The notes beneath the pieces were generated by a model. It did not search any database, was not told the DNA's origin, and saw only the letters and a program-made list of their open reading frames with translations. Positions 36,143 through 43,629 of a stretch of DNA of 64,000 nt are shown here, piece after piece; the stretch's first letter is position 1; the number at the start of each line of letters is the position of its first letter. This DNA is from an uncultured Rothia sp. (GTDB taxonomy: Bacteria > Actinomycetota > Actinomycetes > Actinomycetales > Micrococcaceae). The stretch is taken from NCBI GenBank assembly GCA_946222285.1, contig CAMIIP010000002.1:62001-126000 (forward strand), given 5' to 3'. The position numbers were made by a program, and so were the translations under genes.

Positions 36143-36984
36143 ATGAATAAAAGGTCTTCAGACGACGTTCCTGCAGCTATATCGGTGAGCGATGGAGAGC
36201 TATCTTTTGGCTCCCGTAAGCTGTGGAGCAAACTTGATTTAACCATCGGTCAGGGAGAATACTTTGCGCTCCTTGGACCTAACGGTTCTGGAAAATCGAC
36301 TTTCCTCAAAGTAGTTCTGGGGCTAACCCAGCTTAACCATGGAAATATTTCGGTTCTGGAATAGGGTATATTCCTCAGAAGAGACAATTGCCGATGAACG
36401 CCCCTTTGCGCGGTCGCGACTTTGTGGGGCTAGGAATTGATGGGCATCGCTGGGGTATTCGCCTGGGCGGACACTCCTACCGTGCTACCGTGGATCAGCT
36501 TCTTGAAGCTGTTGGTGCTGAGGAATATGCTAACGTGCCTGTGGGCTTACTATCAGGCGGCGAACAACAAAGGCTACGAATAGCGCAGGCTTTAGCCAAT
36601 AATCCTCGCATTCTTCTCGCCGATGAAGCTCTACTCTCACTAGATCTCAACCATCAATATGCCGTAGCAGAGCTGATTCATCGCTACAACAAAGAGCAGA
36701 AGGCAACGGTTGTTTTTGTCACCCACGAAATTAACCCCATCATTGATCATGTGGATCGAGTGCTTTATCTAGCTAACGGTCGCTTTACCTTAGGTACGGT
36801 AGAGGAGGTCATGCGTAGCGATGTGCTTTCAAATCTTTATCAAACGCCCGTTTCGGTGATTAAAACAAACGGTCGGTACGTCGTCGTCGGGGGAGATAGC
36901 TCTGTACCCGATGTGAGCGGCGGCGATATTGCTCACCCTCACTGTTCCACTGATCTTTCTCCAGAAGAGGCACGCGCACGATGA
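36143..36984 (+). pseudogene. znuC: Metal ABC transporter ATP-binding protein, frameshifted (znuC)
   Basis: The gene is split in two frames. The first part (36143-36364, 73 codons) contains Walker A LLGPNGSGKST and ends in TAG after NISVLE. The remainder continues in another frame from about 36358 (IGYIPQKRQLPMNAPLRGRDFVGLG), with the Q-loop Gln, signature LSGGEQQR, Walker B LLADEALLSLD and switch THEI, to a TGA at 36984. Compared with typical homologues, several residues between VL(G) and IGYIPQ are missing. A deletion that is not a multiple of three is the likely cause. No slippery sequence is seen. The znuA and znuB frames are intact. The second part overlaps znuB by four bases. Confidence 0.82.
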
Positions 36985-37877
36985 ACCCAATACTTGCCCT
37001 AACCGCCTCTGACTTTTGGTCAAAAATTTTCGTTTTTGACCGTTATGGAGAATTGGTTCAGCTGTTGAGCCATTCCATTATTGCGGGCGCTATTCTCGGT
37101 ATAATTGGCGGATTCGTTGGCATGTTTGTGATGATGCGTGATCATGCTTTTGCTGTTCACGGTGTTGCTGAGATGTCATTTGCCGGTGCCGCGCTTTTTC
37201 TCTTGCTGGGCTATGACGTGGTAACAGGATCGCTGGTGGGATCGATCGTGGCAGCTATCCTTATTGGCATTTTGGGGGCAAAACACAGCGAATCTAATTC
37301 GGTGATAGGAACCCTCATGCCCTTTGGAGTGGGCTTGGGTATCTTATTTCTGTCAATGTATGAAGGGCGAGCAAACAACAAGTTCTCACTGCTAACCGGT
37401 CAGATTGTTTCGGTAGACGATTCTCAGCTCACAGAGATGGTCATCGGCGCAGTGGTTATTATCGGCGCTTTAATAATCATCTGGCGCCCTCTCACCTTTG
37501 CTTCGCTTGACCCAGAGGTTGCTCGCGCCAAAGGTGTTCCTCTACGAGGGCTGTCCCTTACCTTCATGGTGATTTTGGGTATCGCCGTGGCCCTATCTGT
37601 GCAGATCGTAGGTTCGCTACTGGTACTTGCCCTGCTCATTACACCTTCAGCTGCTGCGCTACGGATTACGGCATCACCGCTTAAAGCTTTGCTTTTCTCA
37701 ATCTTGTTTGCAGAGATATCTATGGTGGGTGGAATTATGTTGGCTTTGGCAGGGTCTTTGCCTATCAGCCCCTATGTCACCTCTATCTCCTTCGCTATTT
37801 ACCTGATATGCCGCCTTATCGCAGCAATCCGACAACGATATAGCTCATCAGGACGAAAAACGACGGCGGCAGCTTAG
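36981..37877 (+). CDS. znuB: Metal ABC transporter permease (ZnuB family)
   Basis: 298 residues with eight to nine hydrophobic segments and the ABC-3 family motif MMRDHAFAVHGVAEMSFAG near residues 50-68. Works with ZnuA and the ATPase in zinc or manganese import; the ATPase gene in this copy of the operon is broken. The last four bases overlap the convergent zur-like gene. Confidence 0.88.
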   Translation: MNPILALTASDFWSKIFVFDRYGELVQLLSHSIIAGAILGIIGGFVGMFVMMRDHAFAVHGVAEMSFAGAALFLLLGYDVVTGSLVGSIVAAILIGILGAKHSESNSVIGTLMPFGVGLGILFLSMYEGRANNKFSLLTGQIVSVDDSQLTEMVIGAVVIIGALIIIWRPLTFASLDPEVARAKGVPLRGLSLTFMVILGIAVALSVQIVGSLLVLALLITPSAAALRITASPLKALLFSILFAEISMVGGIMLALAGSLPISPYVTSISFAIYLICRLIAAIRQRYSSSGRKTTAAA

Positions 37878-38308
37878 ATAACTTTGCGCTTTTTCTGGCA
37901 GTCCGAGCATAGCCCGGTTACTTCAATAACATGCGCAATATCAGAAAAACCAAACTGCGCGCCAACGTTCTGAGCCCATTCTTCTAGGTTCGGAACTTCT
38001 AGCTCTTCGGCAGCTCCACAGTTTCGGCATAAGAGATGGTGATGATGGTGGTCTACAGCGCATTTACGATAAATTGCCTCGCCCTCTTCAGTTTTTAGGA
38101 CGTCGAGTTCACCCTGCTCTGCCAGCGACTGAAGTATACGGTAAGTGGTTGCTAGAGATACGGATTCACCGCGAGTAGCCATCAGCATGTGGAGGTCTTG
38201 TGCGGAGATAAAATCATCTAAGCCTTCAACGGTTGCCTGCACTGTTCGGCGTTGTTTGGTGTTTCTGATTTCCGGTTTGGCGGAGGAGTTCTGAGCTGAA
38301 GTTGCCAC
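37874..38308 (-). CDS. zur: Fur-family metal regulator, probably Zur
   Basis: 144 residues. A winged-helix DNA-binding part (FISAQDLHMLMATRGESVSLATTYRILQSLAEQGELDVLK, 34-73) is followed by the metal sensor: HHHHHHLLCRNCG with CRNC and CSDC cysteine pairs for structural zinc. Adjacency to a zinc-type ABC importer suggests Zur rather than Fur. A composite IS6100 element begins 60 bp upstream of the start codon, so its native promoter may be cut or rewired. Confidence 0.85.
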   Translation of the reverse strand: MATSAQNSSAKPEIRNTKQRRTVQATVEGLDDFISAQDLHMLMATRGESVSLATTYRILQSLAEQGELDVLKTEEGEAIYRKCAVDHHHHHLLCRNCGAAEELEVPNLEEWAQNVGAQFGFSDIAHVIEVTGLCSDCQKKRKVI

Positions 38309-38360
38309 GGTCGAATCCTTTGGTGTTCATCTTGCAAGAGCCGCCCCTAACCTTACACCA

Positions 38361-38368
38361 GCTTTTTC
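38361..38368. repeat. Left 8-bp target-site duplication of the composite element
   Basis: gctttttc directly before the left IS6100, repeated exactly at 46563-46570 directly after the right copy. Confidence 0.92.
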
Positions 38369-39248
38369 GGCTCTGTTGCAAAAATCGTGAAGCTTGAGCA
38401 TGCTTGGCGGAGATTGGACGGACGGAACGATGACGGATTTCAAGTGGCGCCATTTCCAGGGTGATGTGATCCTGTGGGCGGTGCGCTGGTATTGTCGCTA
38501 TCCGATCAGCTATCGCGACCTTGAGGAAATGCTGGCGGAACGCGGCATTTCGGTCGACCATACGACGATCTATCGCTGGGTCCAGTGCTACGCCCCGGAG
38601 ATGGAGAAGCGGCTGCGCTGGTTCTGGCGGCGTGGCTTTGATCCGAGCTGGCGCCTGGATGAAACCTACGTCAAGGTGCGGGGCAAGTGGACCTACCTGT
38701 ACCGGGCAGTCGACAAGCGGGGCGACACGATCGATTTCTACCTGTCGCCGACCCGCAGCGCCAAGGCAGCGAAGCGGTTCCTGGGCAAGGCCCTGCGAGG
38801 CCTGAAGCACTGGGAAAAGCCTGCCACGCTCAATACCGACAAAGCGCCGAGCTATGGTGCAGCGATCACCGAATTGAAGCGCGAAGGAAAGCTGGACCGG
38901 GAGACGGCCCACCGGCAGGTGAAGTATCTCAATAACGTGATCGAGGCCGATCACGGAAAGCTCAAGATACTGATCAAGCCGGTGCGCGGTTTCAAATCGA
39001 TCCCCACGGCCTATGCCACGATCAAGGGATTCGAAGTCATGCGAGCCCTGCGCAAAGGACAGGCTCGCCCCTGGTGCCTGCAGCCCGGCATCAGGGGCGA
39101 GGTGCGCCTTGTGGAGAGAGCTTTTGGCATTGGGCCCTCGGCGCTGACGGAGGCCATGGGCATGCTCAACCACCATTTCGCAGCAGCCGCCTGATCGGCG
39201 CAGAGCGACAGCCTACCTCTGACTGCCGCCAATCTTTGCAACAGAGCC
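38369..39248 (+). mobile_element. IS6100, left copy (880 bp)
   Basis: Terminal inverted repeats ggctctgttgcaaa (38369-38382) and its complement (39235-39248). Exactly 880 bp, the known size of this IS6-family element. Confidence 0.97.
38430..39194 (+). CDS. tnpA: IS6100 transposase (left copy)
   Basis: 254 residues from ATG 38430; an in-frame TTG at 38394 would add 12. It is a DDE transposase of the IS6 family: an N-terminal HTH region (YRDLEEMLAERGISVDHTTIYRW), catalytic DETYVKV (near 76), LNTDKAPSY (near 137) and IEADHGKLK with the closing Glu (near 170). The protein matches the well-known IS6100 enzyme, which moves by copy-in cointegrate formation. Confidence 0.96.
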   Translation: MTDFKWRHFQGDVILWAVRWYCRYPISYRDLEEMLAERGISVDHTTIYRWVQCYAPEMEKRLRWFWRRGFDPSWRLDETYVKVRGKWTYLYRAVDKRGDTIDFYLSPTRSAKAAKRFLGKALRGLKHWEKPATLNTDKAPSYGAAITELKREGKLDRETAHRQVKYLNNVIEADHGKLKILIKPVRGFKSIPTAYATIKGFEVMRALRKGQARPWCLQPGIRGEVRLVERAFGIGPSALTEAMGMLNHHFAAAA

Positions 39249-39257
39249 CTCCAGCTC

Positions 39258-40283
39258 ATGCTGGACGGCTGGCGCAACCAGCAGCTCTCCAGGAACCTGC
39301 AGTTCGCGACGATCGAGCAGCGGCTGCGCTGTGTGCGCCGGTTCGTTGAGCACATGAACGAGGATCCGTGGAACTGGACGCCGGCGATGGTCGAGGAGTT
39401 CTCGGCCGACCTGCGCACCGTCCGACACGTCTCTCGCTCCACGCTGCGCAGCTACCACTCTGCGCTTCGGGCGTTCACGAGCTACGTCAGCAACCCCGAC
39501 TACGGATGGGACCGGGTCTGCGAGCAGTACTTCGGCACCCACCCGGCGCAGGTCTTCTTCGACTGGAACTCCGCACCGCACGTCCAGGAGTACGACGGCG
39601 GACCCACGAAGCGTCCCTACACGCGGTCCGAGCTCGATCGACTCTTCGTCTACGCCGACGATGAGGTCGAACGCATGGGGCGGTCGGGACGCAAGGGCTG
39701 GCAGGCGGCCTATCGCGATGCGGTCATGATGAAGATCGCCTACGCCTACGGCCTCCGCTTCAACGAGTTGCGACACCTGCAGCTCGTCGACTTCGCCCGC
39801 AACCCGCATGCGCGCGAGTTCGGCCGGTTCGGCGTCTGCAAGGTCCGCTACGGCAAGTCAAAGCGCTCCTCGCCCTACAAACCCCGCAGCGTGCTCACCG
39901 TCTGGCGATGGACGCCTCCGATCCTCGAGGACTGGCTCGCCAACGGTCGCGGTGAGCCCGACACACTCGACCTGTTCCCCAGCGAACGCGGCGGCCTGGT
40001 CGGAGAACCGGCGCTGCTGCGCCGGCTACGCCGCTACTGCGACGAGCTCGGACTTTCGGACGGGCTCGATCTGCACTCGTTCCGACGCTCCTACGCTACG
40101 CATCTGTTGGAGGCTGGCTGGGACCCACGGTTCGTCCAGGACCAGATGGGGCACGAGTACGCCTCGACGACCGGCATCTACCAGTTCGTCGGCGACGAGT
40201 TCCGGCGCAGCACGCTCCGCAGCGCTCTCGACAGGACCGTCAACGAGGCCCTGGCCCGCACCACGAAGGATGGAACACCATGA
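39258..40283 (+). CDS. Tyrosine recombinase, 5' end removed by IS6100
   Basis: 341 residues from the first ATG after the IS6100 end, ten bases away, with no ribosome site. The frame is open back to the IS boundary (LQLMLDGW), so the native N-terminus is probably lost. It has a SAM-like core-binding domain (residues 1-90) and a complete catalytic set: Arg in AYGLRFNELRHL (near 165), Lys in RYGKSKRSS (near 198), HSFRRSYATHLL (near 275), GHEY and the nucleophile Tyr in STTGIYQFV (near 306). Its last four bases overlap the HTH gene, first of a three-gene module. Confidence 0.85.
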   Translation: MLDGWRNQQLSRNLQFATIEQRLRCVRRFVEHMNEDPWNWTPAMVEEFSADLRTVRHVSRSTLRSYHSALRAFTSYVSNPDYGWDRVCEQYFGTHPAQVFFDWNSAPHVQEYDGGPTKRPYTRSELDRLFVYADDEVERMGRSGRKGWQAAYRDAVMMKIAYAYGLRFNELRHLQLVDFARNPHAREFGRFGVCKVRYGKSKRSSPYKPRSVLTVWRWTPPILEDWLANGRGEPDTLDLFPSERGGLVGEPALLRRLRRYCDELGLSDGLDLHSFRRSYATHLLEAGWDPRFVQDQMGHEYASTTGIYQFVGDEFRRSTLRSALDRTVNEALARTTKDGTP

Positions 40284-40612
40284 AACGCAAGGTCGACTAC
40301 CAGTGGCGCCTGGCCGAGCTGATGGCGGCCAGAGGTCTGCACAACACGACCGATCTCATCCCGCTGCTCGGCGAACGGGACATCACGCTCTCCCGACCGC
40401 AGGTCTACCGCCTCGTCAATCAGCGGCCGGAGCGCGTCTCGCTCCAAGTTATCGCCGCACTCTGCGACATCTTCGAGTGCACACCAGCCGATCTGGTCAC
40501 GACAACCGCCGCGGACGTCCGGCGCCGGAAGACCGCGACCGAGCCCGGCTCCAACGTCGTCAGCCTCGACCGATCAGTTCGACCCCGGCGCGCGAACATT
40601 CTCGACGAGTAG
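40280..40612 (+). CDS. Small HTH (Cro/C1-type) protein of the recombinase trio
   Basis: 110 residues. A Cro/C1-type helix-turn-helix near residues 8-65: RLAELMAARGLHNTTDLIPLL, then ITLSRPQVYRLVNQRPERVSLQVIAALCDIFECTPADLV. The tail is Arg/Pro-rich and basic. ATGA overlap with the recombinase and a two-base gap to the next gene make the trio translationally coupled. It could regulate the module or direct the recombinase to its site. Confidence 0.85.
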   Translation: MKRKVDYQWRLAELMAARGLHNTTDLIPLLGERDITLSRPQVYRLVNQRPERVSLQVIAALCDIFECTPADLVTTTAADVRRRKTATEPGSNVVSLDRSVRPRRANILDE

Positions 40613-40614
40613 GG

Positions 40615-42135
40615 ATGGCTGCCGTGGCGAGTCGAGGACCAGCAGGCCTGTCCCCCCGCTCCACCATCCAGGGTCGTCCACGCATCACCTCGACGACCGG
40701 GAACCCGTGCGCACGCTGCGGCCGCAAGATCCCGCGGGTCGCCGTCACATGGCCGGAGGGCCGGCTCTGCAACATCTGCTACTACAACGCCGTCCACACC
40801 CGAGGCGTCTGCCCGGAGTGCCTCCAAGACCGCCTGCTACCAGGACCCGCAAGCGCCGGCGGCGGTCCGATCTGCGCGACCTGCGCGGAGATCCCCCACG
40901 ACTTCCATTGCGACAGCTGCGACACCGAAGCCGGGCATCACCGAGGGCGGCTCTGCGCCCGATGTGCGCTTCGCGCCGACCTCCACCAGGTCCTCGGCGG
41001 CGAGCCGGAACACCCCGCTCTGCGCGGTCTGGTCGACGCGCTATGCGCATCCGAGCGACCCGAGTCGATCCTCGTCTGGAAGCGATCCCCCAAGGTCCAG
41101 ACGCTCCTGCGTGGCCTTGGCGACGGCACGATCCCGATCTCCCACGAAGGCCTCGACGCCGTTCCCGGCAAGCCGACCGAACACATCCGAGCACTCCTGC
41201 AACATCACGGCCTACTCCCCTACCGCGATGCCTACCTGCACCGATTCGAGGAGTGGATCGCCGTCAAGTTAGAAGGGCTCCCCGCCGAGGTCCGTCAGCC
41301 CGTCCAGCACTTCGCGACCTGGCACCACCTACGCAACATCCGCGCCAAATCCGAAGCAGGCGCCAACACGCGCGGCCCGGTGCACTCAGCGAAGCAAGAG
41401 ATCACCGAGACAGTCAAGTTCCTGACCTGGCTGCACCAGACACACCACCGCACCGCCGCGACCTGCACCCAGCAAGACGCCGACGAGTGGCTGGCAGGCG
41501 GACCGACCACTCGCACCATGATCAGGAACTTCTTCCAGCTCGCCAAGAAGTCCCGCTTGAACACCGGTGTCACGGTCGCGCATCGCACTCCCCGATCGAG
41601 CCCGTCCCTGAGCCAGGAGCAGAGACTTGCCTGGATCCGCGAATTGCTCACCGGGACCAGCGAGTCACTCCCCTACCGCGTCGCCGGCATGCTCCTGCTC
41701 CTCTACGCGCAACCACTGGTCAAAGTCGTCACTCTGACGACCGAGGCCATCGCCGAGAGCCCTCACGGCATGAGAATCCAGCTCGGCCGCCATCCAGTGG
41801 ACGTGCCTGAGCCGTTCGCCAACATGATCCGCCAGCACCGCGATGCTCGGCCCAACCTCCGGACAGCGGCAGGGACGGACAGCCCCTGGATGTTCCCAAG
41901 CATCCTCGCCGGACGACACCTCCACCCCAACACCGTGATGGACAGACTGCGAGCCCTCGGCGTGAACCTCCTCGGCGCCCGCAACAGCGCCCTCGGCGAG
42001 CTCGTCCTCCAATGCCCACCGTCGCTAGTCGCCGACGCACTCGGCTACAGCCACCACGTCGCCTTCCTCCACGCCGAAAAGTCCGCAGAACCGTGGGCCC
42101 GATATGCGGCCCGCCACGCGGGCGACCAGCGATAG
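40615..42135 (+). CDS. Zinc-finger protein with degenerate tyrosine-recombinase fold
   Basis: 506 residues from ATG 40615. The first 130 residues hold six CxxC pairs (CARC, CNIC, CPEC, CATC, CDSC, CARC), i.e. about three zinc ribbons. Residues 190-330 resemble a core-binding domain. The C-terminal part (AGMLLLLYAQPLVKVVTLT, GARNSALGELVL, LGYSHHVAFLHAEKSAEPWARYA) follows a recombinase catalytic domain in which the usual Arg and HxxR positions are altered, so it is probably inactive. It may be the partner of the active recombinase, as TnpB and TnpC assist TnpA in Tn554-type elements. Known in actinobacteria only under generic names such as recombinase or XerD. Confidence 0.78.
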   Translation: MAAVASRGPAGLSPRSTIQGRPRITSTTGNPCARCGRKIPRVAVTWPEGRLCNICYYNAVHTRGVCPECLQDRLLPGPASAGGGPICATCAEIPHDFHCDSCDTEAGHHRGRLCARCALRADLHQVLGGEPEHPALRGLVDALCASERPESILVWKRSPKVQTLLRGLGDGTIPISHEGLDAVPGKPTEHIRALLQHHGLLPYRDAYLHRFEEWIAVKLEGLPAEVRQPVQHFATWHHLRNIRAKSEAGANTRGPVHSAKQEITETVKFLTWLHQTHHRTAATCTQQDADEWLAGGPTTRTMIRNFFQLAKKSRLNTGVTVAHRTPRSSPSLSQEQRLAWIRELLTGTSESLPYRVAGMLLLLYAQPLVKVVTLTTEAIAESPHGMRIQLGRHPVDVPEPFANMIRQHRDARPNLRTAAGTDSPWMFPSILAGRHLHPNTVMDRLRALGVNLLGARNSALGELVLQCPPSLVADALGYSHHVAFLHAEKSAEPWARYAARHAGDQR

Positions 42136-42656
42136 CCGGCGACCACCACGATCTGCCCAGCCATGCTCGCGTTCAGTTACACCAGGATGGTCTGGCCGTC
42201 GGCCTGCTGGATGTCCAGCAACAGATGCCCGCGCCCGCGGCTCGTCCTCACCACGGAACCGAACCCAGGGCACGACATGCGCCCGGGCATGCCGCCGCGG
42301 TCAGCGCGCTCCGGTGGCACGAAGTGGTGGCCACCGGAGCGCACTGGGTCAGTGTCTGCTGTCCTCGATAGGTGTCAGCATGACAAGTACGGCTGCGGCG
42401 GCGCAGGAAGATGCGGGTGCGGACGCTGGCGTTCCACAGACGCTGCATGAGATTCATGATGGCCTCACTTTTCACACGGGAGCACTTCGATGTGGCTGGT
42501 CCTGTGTGGTGAGTGCCCCGAGGCTTCTTGGGGCGGTCTGCTCCGCCCGACGTCAGGCTTCGCGCGTGGTCTGTCCTGCCATTTCGCAGTCTACGCTGCT
42601 CGGTTGGAGTGCGGAAGAGCGGTGGAGTTCCGCTTGCGGATTGGAGTGGAGAAGCG
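42136..42656. other. 521-bp spacer between the trio and the convergent abi gene
   Basis: GC-rich. The only clear structure is the inverted repeat at 42306-42342. Open frames here (such as 42248-42799 minus) look like chance GC-rich frames; no product recognised. Confidence 0.5.
42306..42342. repeat. 13-bp perfect inverted repeat in the element cargo
   Basis: gcgctccggtggc / gccaccggagcgc with an 11-base spacer, 170 bp after the trio. It could be a terminator between convergent genes (no T tract) or a recombination site of the trio. Confidence 0.6.
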
Positions 42657-43604
42657 TCAGAAGGAGGAGCCCAGCGCAGCCTTTTGCTCATGGGAGGTTT
42701 CGTGCCAGGTGTCGGCGATGAACTGCGCGACTGCAACAGTCGAGTTGAACACGAGGCGTGCATGTCGTGGAGTCGCGGGGCTCTCGTTGACGGAGCCATG
42801 CCCGTCGCCGATTGAGTTGCGTGCCTCCGCGACGGACTGCACGAGAGTGGAGAGGGCGCGCATCGCTTTGCGGAGGGCGTCGCTGCCGCGCTTGCTGCCG
42901 TCTACCGCGTCGGCATTGATCGCGAGTGCCGATGCGGTGCTTGCGAAAAGAGCCGGGAGCTCGTCTCGTTCGGAGAACTCGATATCCAGATCCGTGAGCA
43001 CGATCTTGCACTGGCTCTCGAGGAGGTTCTTGCAGGAGGAGATCGCCGCAGCGGGATCTGAGCTGAGGTCGCGGTTGATTAGATCGAGGTGACGGCGCAG
43101 CACAGAGTTCTCGGTGAGGTCGGGCGTCTTGGCGAGCGTTAGCTCGGTTGGGGCGTAATACGCGGAAATCTGACGCCAGCCATAGATGATGCGATCTCCG
43201 AAACGGTCTGTCTCGATGAGCTCATACCCATCTCGGCGGAGGGTGTCATTGTAGGCAGCGACCATCGCGGCAGCGGCGTCTGGATCGTCGCGGACAATGG
43301 GATGGACTGTCTCGGCTAAGAAGTTGAGGAACGTCTCGTCGCTGCCGTTACGAAGCTGGAAACGGTCGTCGTTGAAGACCCAGTCATCCTCCCAGTCCCA
43401 GTTGTTCACCATGTGCTGGTAGATGTCGCCGCTGGCAGTGCGGTACCTGTGGTCTCTGCTCGGCAGCTCCTCCAAGTCGTAGAGCCGGGCGAGGAACTGC
43501 GGATGCTGCAGCCGCCCCGACCAGTCGTACTCGGAAAGCGAGAGCCAATCGAACACGTTTGAGCGCGTCTGGCGAGAGATCCGCGCGCGGTTCGTTGGCG
43601 TCAT
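42657..43604 (-). CDS. Abortive-infection family protein (AbiJ N-terminal and Abi_C-like)
   Basis: 315 residues. Residues 10-130 (WSGRLQHPQFLARLYDLEELPSRDHRY, NNWDWEDDWVFNDDRFQL, FLNFLAETVHPIVRDD) match the AbiJ_N3-type module. The C-terminus (LVQSVAEARNSIGDGHGSV, then RHARLVFNSTVAVAQFIADTW) is the Abi_C pattern, where RN...HG resembles the HEPN RNase-type motif. Such proteins abort phage infection in other bacteria. It starts 25 bp after the relaxase fragment in the same direction, so it was probably a plasmid-borne defence cargo transcribed with the mobilisation gene. Confidence 0.8.
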   Translation of the reverse strand: MTPTNRARISRQTRSNVFDWLSLSEYDWSGRLQHPQFLARLYDLEELPSRDHRYRTASGDIYQHMVNNWDWEDDWVFNDDRFQLRNGSDETFLNFLAETVHPIVRDDPDAAAAMVAAYNDTLRRDGYELIETDRFGDRIIYGWRQISAYYAPTELTLAKTPDLTENSVLRRHLDLINRDLSSDPAAAISSCKNLLESQCKIVLTDLDIEFSERDELPALFASTASALAINADAVDGSKRGSDALRKAMRALSTLVQSVAEARNSIGDGHGSVNESPATPRHARLVFNSTVAVAQFIADTWHETSHEQKAALGSSF

Positions 43605-43629
43605 GCACTAAGAATATCGGCCGCATACA

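Noticed and set aside
36356..36364. Programmed frameshift in znuC
   Set aside because: No slippery heptamer or downstream structure is evident, and residues are missing at the junction, so a deletion is simpler.
38226..39176. Long minus-strand open frame across the left IS6100 (also 45405-46490 across the right copy)
   Set aside because: Antisense shadow of the GC-rich transposase gene; no ribosome site, and the left one also runs into zur.
42248..42799. 183-codon minus-strand frame between the trio and the abi gene
   Set aside because: Overlaps the abi coding region in another frame; Arg/Ser/Thr-rich composition typical of chance frames in GC-rich DNA.
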